A DNA stretch of 30,386 nucleotides from REEB85 sp018971455 (GTDB lineage Bacteria; Pseudomonadota; Alphaproteobacteria; Acetobacterales; Acetobacteraceae), in assembly GCA_028871195.1 (NCBI GenBank), contig JAGWNT010000042.1, positions 1-30,386 on the forward strand, given 5' to 3'. Within the stretch, counting starts at the first letter, position 1, and the number at the start of each line of letters is the position of its first letter. The position numbers were made by a program, and so were the translations under genes. This document shows, in pieces, positions 26,701 through 30,386 of the stretch. The notes under the pieces were generated by a model, which saw only the letters and a list, made by a program, of their open reading frames with translations, was not told the origin of the DNA and searched no databases.

Positions 26701-27267
26701 ATGATCGATCGCATCATCCTGGTCGCGTTTCTCGCCGGCGCCCCGTGGCTTGCGGCCATGGCGGCCCCGCCCGCCGCTTCCGCCGCGGCCGAGACCGTGG
26801 CGCCGCACCCGGCGGCCGATCTCAAGGTCGATTTGCGGCCGGCCACGGGCAATCCGGATGCGCCCCGCATGGGCGACCGTCTGGCCTTCCGCAGCACCAT
26901 CCGCAACGCCGGCACAACCCCCGTCGATGGCCTGATCGCCTGGCTCAGCCTGGTGCAGGTTGATCCCGGCCATGAGCAGCCGGTGGATCTCGAGGATTGG
27001 AGCGCCCACAAGGCCATCGCCGTGGCGGCCCTGGCCCCCGGCGCCGAGATCACCACCGCCTGGCCGATGCGGCTGATCCAGTCCGGCCGGTATCGCGTGG
27101 TGGTCAGCGCCGTCAGCCGCACCGGCGCGGCGCTGACCCCGAGCCGCTTCGTCGATTTCACCGTTCAGCCCAAGCCGGTGGTGGAATCGGGCCGCGTCCT
27201 GCCGGTGGCGCTGGGGGTGCCGGCGTTGCTGCTCGGCGGCGTGCTCCTGCGGCGGCGACGGTCGTAA
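26701..27267 (+). CDS. Exported protein with C-terminal membrane tail, function unknown
   Basis: A 188-residue protein with a Sec signal peptide (IILVAFLAGAPWLAAMAAPPAASA). The middle resembles an immunoglobulin-like or CARDB/NEW3-like beta domain (RLAFRSTIRNAGTTPVDGLIAWLSL, YRVVVSAVSR). The C-terminus is one hydrophobic helix followed by RRRRS, which would leave it anchored with the domain in the periplasm. No enzyme motif is seen. GAGGAA precedes the ATG, and it lies 11 nt after the permease, so it is probably an accessory part of that transporter. The family is not one I can name with certainty. Confidence 0.75.
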   Translation: MIDRIILVAFLAGAPWLAAMAAPPAASAAAETVAPHPAADLKVDLRPATGNPDAPRMGDRLAFRSTIRNAGTTPVDGLIAWLSLVQVDPGHEQPVDLEDWSAHKAIAVAALAPGAEITTAWPMRLIQSGRYRVVVSAVSRTGAALTPSRFVDFTVQPKPVVESGRVLPVALGVPALLLGGVLLRRRRS

Positions 27268-27273
27268 TGGGCG

Positions 27274-27308
27274 CTTGGGCGTCATAGCCGTCTTGGCGTC
27301 AAAGCTGT
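27274..27308 (+). promoter_or_regulatory. Tandem repeat upstream of the response regulator, possible operator
   Basis: Two similar units lie side by side: CTTGGGCGTCATAGCCGT (27274-27291) and CTTGGCGTCAAAGCTGT (27292-27308). The cores GTCATAGC and GTCAAAGC are 17 bp apart. OmpR-type regulators bind direct repeats, so autoregulation is plausible. The second part (27286-27305) recurs in altered form at 23181-23202 upstream of the flavin operon. Confidence 0.45.
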
Positions 27309-27336
27309 ATGGAACTTGCACCGAGGAAAGCTTGCC

Positions 27337-28014
27337 GTGAAAATCCTGCTGATCGAGGATGACGCCGAGACCGCCGCCTACATTGCCGGCGGGCTGAAGC
27401 AGCACGGACACGTCACGGACCACGCCGCCAATGGCCGCGACGGGCTGTTCCTCGCCAGTAGCGAGACCTACGACGTGCTGGTGGTGGATCGCATGCTGCC
27501 CGGTCTCGATGGCGTGGGCATTGTGCGCACGCTGCGCGCGGCCGGGCTGCGCACGCCGGTGCTCTTCCTCACCACGCTGGGCGGCATCGACGACCGGGTG
27601 GCCGGGCTGAACGCCGGCGGAGACGACTACCTGGTGAAGCCCTTCGCCTTTGCCGAGTTGCTGGCCCGCCTGAACGCCCTGGCCCGCCGCCCGCCGCTGG
27701 TGCAGGTGGAGACGGTGCTGCGGGTGGCCGATCTGGAGATGGACCTGATCCGGCGCACGGTCTGCCGCGGTGGCACCCGCATCGAACTCCAGCCGCGCGA
27801 ATTTCAGCTTCTGGAGTATCTGATGCGGCACGCCGACCAGGTGGTAACACGCACCATGCTGCTGGAAGGAGTGTGGGATTTCCATTTCGACCCCCGGACC
27901 AACATCGTCGAGACGCATATGAGTCGCCTGCGCGCCAAGCTCGACCGCGGCGGCGACGCCGACCTCATCCAGACCGTGCGCGGTGCGGGATACGCGATGC
28001 GTGCGCCGCATTAA
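27337..28014 (+). CDS. OmpR-family response regulator
   Basis: Two-component response regulator of 225 residues. The receiver domain has the acidic pair Asp8-Asp9, phosphoacceptor Asp51 in VVDRMLPGLDG and Lys101 in LVKPF. The C-terminal winged helix shows ELQPREFQLLEYLMRHADQVVTRTMLLEGVW and the conserved MSRLRAKLD. The start is a GTG at 27337 with GAGGAAAG just upstream; an upstream in-frame TTG is rejected. It overlaps the kinase gene by 14 nt. It resembles the CusR/QseB-type group but no specific signal can be assigned. Confidence 0.94.
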   Translation: MKILLIEDDAETAAYIAGGLKQHGHVTDHAANGRDGLFLASSETYDVLVVDRMLPGLDGVGIVRTLRAAGLRTPVLFLTTLGGIDDRVAGLNAGGDDYLVKPFAFAELLARLNALARRPPLVQVETVLRVADLEMDLIRRTVCRGGTRIELQPREFQLLEYLMRHADQVVTRTMLLEGVWDFHFDPRTNIVETHMSRLRAKLDRGGDADLIQTVRGAGYAMRAPH

Positions 28015-29392
28015 CCTCCGCCTGCCGCGCTCGCTGCGCACCGCCAGCTTCCGGCTGGCGACGCTCTATGCCGGCCTGTTCACCGCCTCGGTGCTGATTC
28101 TCGGCGCGGTCTCGCTATGGACCATCGGCGGCGCGCTGGATCGCCAGATGTCGGATCGGATCGGCGCCGAGATCGCCACCCTGCAGGCGACCTACCATAG
28201 CGGCGGCCTGGCCGCGCTGGTCGCCGCCGTGCGGGCGCGCGAGCGCGGGCTGCTGGCGCTGGATTTCGCCGTCGAACAGCCATCGGGGACGCGCCTGGCC
28301 GGCGTGCTGCCAAGGCTTCCCACCGGCACCGGATGGATGAGGGTGGAGGCTGGGCCACGCAGCTCCGATTCCATGGTCGAGCCGCCCGAACATCTGCGCG
28401 TGCTCGTCACCGGTTTGGCCGGTGGCGGGCGGCTGGCGGTCGGTGACGATCTGGCGCGCATCGATGATGTGCAGGCCACTGTGCTGACGGCCTTCGGCTG
28501 GGTCGCCGTGCTGGTTGCGGCCCTCGGCATTGGCGGCGGCTTCCTGATGAGCATGGGCTTCCTGCGCCGCCTGGACGCGATCACCCGGACCGCGGAGGCC
28601 ATCATCGCCGGCGAGCTGAGCCAGCGCATCCCACTGCGTGGCAGTGGTGACGACCTGGACCGGCTGGCGGCGACGCTGAACCGGATGCTGGACCGTATCG
28701 CCGCCCTGATGGAGAGCCTGCGCCAGATCTCGAATGATATTGCGCATGATCTGCGAACGCCGCTGTCGCGGCTCTGCCAGGGGCTGAGTGCGGCCCGTGG
28801 CAAGGCCGGCACCACGGCCGAATACGAGCGGGCGATCGACCACGCAATCGCCGAGGCCGAGGGCATCCTGCAAACCTTCGGCGCCCTGCTGCGCATCGCC
28901 CAGATCGAGGCCGGCTCGCGACGCGCCGGCTTCCGCGACGTCGATCTCGCCGAGATTGTCGCCACCGTGGCCGACGTATTCGAGCCGGTCGCCGAGGACC
29001 AGCACCATCATCTGCGGGTCATGATCGCTCCGGCCGCCAGGGATCACGGCGCCACGATTCACGGAGATCGTGAACTGCTGGTTCAGGCACTGGTCAACCT
29101 GATCGAGAACGCGCTGCGCCACACCCCTGACGGATCGACGGTAACCGTGTCCGTGGCGATGGAAGAGGGCGCGCCGGCCCTGAGTGTGGCCGATGATGGT
29201 CCGGGTGTGCCGGAGAGCGAGCGGACCCGCATCCTTGACCGCTTCTACCGCCGCGAGGCCAGCCGGACGACACCGGGCAGCGGCCTCGGGCTCAGCCTTG
29301 TTGCGGCAGTGGCCGAACTGCACCAGGCCGAGCTGCGCGTGGACGATGCCGCCCCTGGGCTGAGGGTGCGGCTGCGCTTTTCGGGACTCTGA
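28001..29392 (+). CDS. Sensor histidine kinase
   Basis: Membrane kinase of 463 residues. One transmembrane helix (LYAGLFTASVLILGAVSLWTIG) leads to a periplasmic sensor region of about 120 residues, a second helix (VLVAALGIGGGFLMSMGFL) to a HAMP domain. The phosphoacceptor is His249 in NDIAHDLRTPL; then the N box LVNLIENALRHTP, G1 DDGPGVPE and G2 GSGLGLSL. I use the GTG at 28001; a GTG at 27983 is also possible, and both overlap the response-regulator gene. It presumably phosphorylates the regulator in response to an envelope signal; the PepSY protein upstream could be an input partner. Confidence 0.92.
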   Translation: MRRINLRLPRSLRTASFRLATLYAGLFTASVLILGAVSLWTIGGALDRQMSDRIGAEIATLQATYHSGGLAALVAAVRARERGLLALDFAVEQPSGTRLAGVLPRLPTGTGWMRVEAGPRSSDSMVEPPEHLRVLVTGLAGGGRLAVGDDLARIDDVQATVLTAFGWVAVLVAALGIGGGFLMSMGFLRRLDAITRTAEAIIAGELSQRIPLRGSGDDLDRLAATLNRMLDRIAALMESLRQISNDIAHDLRTPLSRLCQGLSAARGKAGTTAEYERAIDHAIAEAEGILQTFGALLRIAQIEAGSRRAGFRDVDLAEIVATVADVFEPVAEDQHHHLRVMIAPAARDHGATIHGDRELLVQALVNLIENALRHTPDGSTVTVSVAMEEGAPALSVADDGPGVPESERTRILDRFYRREASRTTPGSGLGLSLVAAVAELHQAELRVDDAAPGLRVRLRFSGL

Positions 29393-29460
29393 AACGCTGT
29401 GCGGTTCGGGCGCCGGCCTCCAAGGACTCCGCCGCGCCCGCGGCCGCGCCGCCAGCTCCG

Positions 29461-30378
29461 TCAGGCGCGATCGAGGCGGCGCATCTCGGCGGCAAAGGTT
29501 TCGCTGATATGGGCCGCCAGAACATCGGTCACCGGCTGGCGCGGCCGGCGTGCCTTGAGCAGAAGGATGCCGGTATCCGGCAGCTCCGGCAGGCCCTCGT
29601 CGGGGCCGAGCGCGCGCAGCCCTTCGGGCAGCCACACGCTGGGCGACACGGTCACCGCGAGTCCGGCCAGGACAGGGGCCTGGCTTCCGGTCATCGAGGA
29701 GGAACTGTACGCCATGCGCCAGCGCCGGCCGGCACGATCGAGGGCGGCGATCGCCGCCTGGCGCCAGCAGCAATCTCCCCGCCAGCGCTCATCGGAAATC
29801 CCCAGCGAGAGCGGCAACGGGTCCATCCGGTGCGGCGCATGGCGCTCGGAGGTGATCCACATCAGCCGGCCGCGCCACAGCCGCACGGCATCCCCGCTTG
29901 GCCGCTCCGCCCCCTCCGAGCACAAGGTCAGATCGAGCGCGCCCGCCTCGAGCCGTGCCGTCACCTCGGCCGACGGCGCGCACACCACCTCCACCTGCAC
30001 CGCGGGCTGGGCGTCGGCGAAGCTGCGCAGCACTTGCGGCAGGTAGCGCAGCGCATAATCATCGGGCGTGCCGAGGCGGACGGTGCCCTGCACCTGCGGC
30101 GCCCTGAAGGCCTTCCAGATCTCGTCATTCAGCGCCAGCAACTCGCGCGACCGGTCGAGCAGGTACTGGCCTTGCGCGGTCAGCCGCACGCTGCCGCCGC
30201 GGCCGCGGCTCAGAACCTTCTGGCCGAGCAGGGTTTCCAGCCGGTGCACCTGCATGGACACCGCCGATTGCGTGCGCCCGACCCGCGCCGCCGCGCGGGT
30301 GAAGCTCCCCTCCTCCGCAATGAAGGCAAAGGCGCGCAGAAGATCGGGGTCGAGGCCGGTTGGCATGCTCAGGAGCAT
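29461..30378 (-). CDS. LysR-family transcriptional regulator
   Basis: A 305-residue DNA-binding regulator. The N-terminal winged helix is clear: LLRAFAFIAEEGSFTRAAARVGRTQSAVSMQVHRLETLLGQ, then VLSRGRGGSVRLTAQG. The effector-binding domain follows (VRLGTPDDYALRYLPQVLRSFADAQPAVQVEVV). ATG 30378 (MLLSMPTGLDPDLLR) is used; ATG 30366 is an alternative, and no ribosome binding site can be seen for either because the window ends. It converges on the histidine kinase gene with 68 bp between. The target gene probably lies beyond the right edge. Confidence 0.93.
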   Translation of the reverse strand: MLLSMPTGLDPDLLRAFAFIAEEGSFTRAAARVGRTQSAVSMQVHRLETLLGQKVLSRGRGGSVRLTAQGQYLLDRSRELLALNDEIWKAFRAPQVQGTVRLGTPDDYALRYLPQVLRSFADAQPAVQVEVVCAPSAEVTARLEAGALDLTLCSEGAERPSGDAVRLWRGRLMWITSERHAPHRMDPLPLSLGISDERWRGDCCWRQAAIAALDRAGRRWRMAYSSSSMTGSQAPVLAGLAVTVSPSVWLPEGLRALGPDEGLPELPDTGILLLKARRPRQPVTDVLAAHISETFAAEMRRLDRA

Positions 30379-30386
30379 CAATATCG

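Noticed and set aside
26323..28041. 572-codon minus-strand open frame opposite the permease, anchored protein and response regulator
   Set aside because: Antisense shadow; the plus-strand proteins have clear motifs and coupled starts.

Overview
The window is a chromosomal segment of high GC content from an alphaproteobacterium. The NADH dehydrogenase subunits, Lon, ClpX, ClpP, trigger factor and HU read as alphaproteobacterial. The order tig-clpP-clpX-lon-hupB-tRNA-nuo, together with the accessory content, suggests Rhodospirillales and most likely an Acetobacteraceae member of the Acidiphilium type. That assignment comes from general resemblance and not from a search. No insertion sequence, prophage gene, integrase or CRISPR array was seen.

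Region 1 (1-15362, all minus strand) is housekeeping. In transcription order it holds tRNA-Leu(TAG), tig, clpP, clpX, lon, hupB, tRNA-Val(TAC), tRNA-Asp(GTC), and then nuoA-B-C-D-E-F-G-H and the 5' part of nuoI, which runs off the left edge. The chaperone and protease genes cover folding at the ribosome exit, ClpXP and Lon proteolysis and nucleoid packing. The nuo genes are tightly coupled, with gaps of 3-5 nt or overlaps and three GTG starts, and encode respiratory complex I.

Region 2 (15519-20339) is a small metabolic segment. A short membrane protein of the CDP-archaeol synthase (CarS/DUF46) family converges on a YaeI-like metallophosphoesterase. Divergent from that is a plus-strand run: a DapA-family aldolase, an Asp-nucleophile alpha/beta hydrolase, (S)-ureidoglycine aminohydrolase (allE) and ureidoglycolate lyase (allA). 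The last two are the end of allantoin catabolism; the allantoinase and allantoate hydrolase steps are not in the window.

Region 3 (20381-23145, minus strand) is a three-gene flavin electron-transfer operon. It encodes an exported FMN-binding protein with an SGAT flavinylation motif, an ApbE flavin transferase with no signal peptide, and a fusion of an RnfD/NqrB-like membrane domain to a ferredoxin-NADP-reductase-like FAD/NAD(P)H domain. It looks like a minimal path from cytoplasmic NAD(P)H through the membrane to a periplasmic covalent FMN.

Region 4 (23568-29392, plus strand) contains a COG4705-type membrane protein with four internal repeats, a PepSY protein, an ABC-2 transporter (ATPase and permease), an exported protein with a C-terminal membrane tail, and an OmpR-type two-component system. 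A sequence element upstream of the response regulator has a close partner upstream of the flavin operon, so the two units may share regulation. A LysR-type regulator on the minus strand closes the window.
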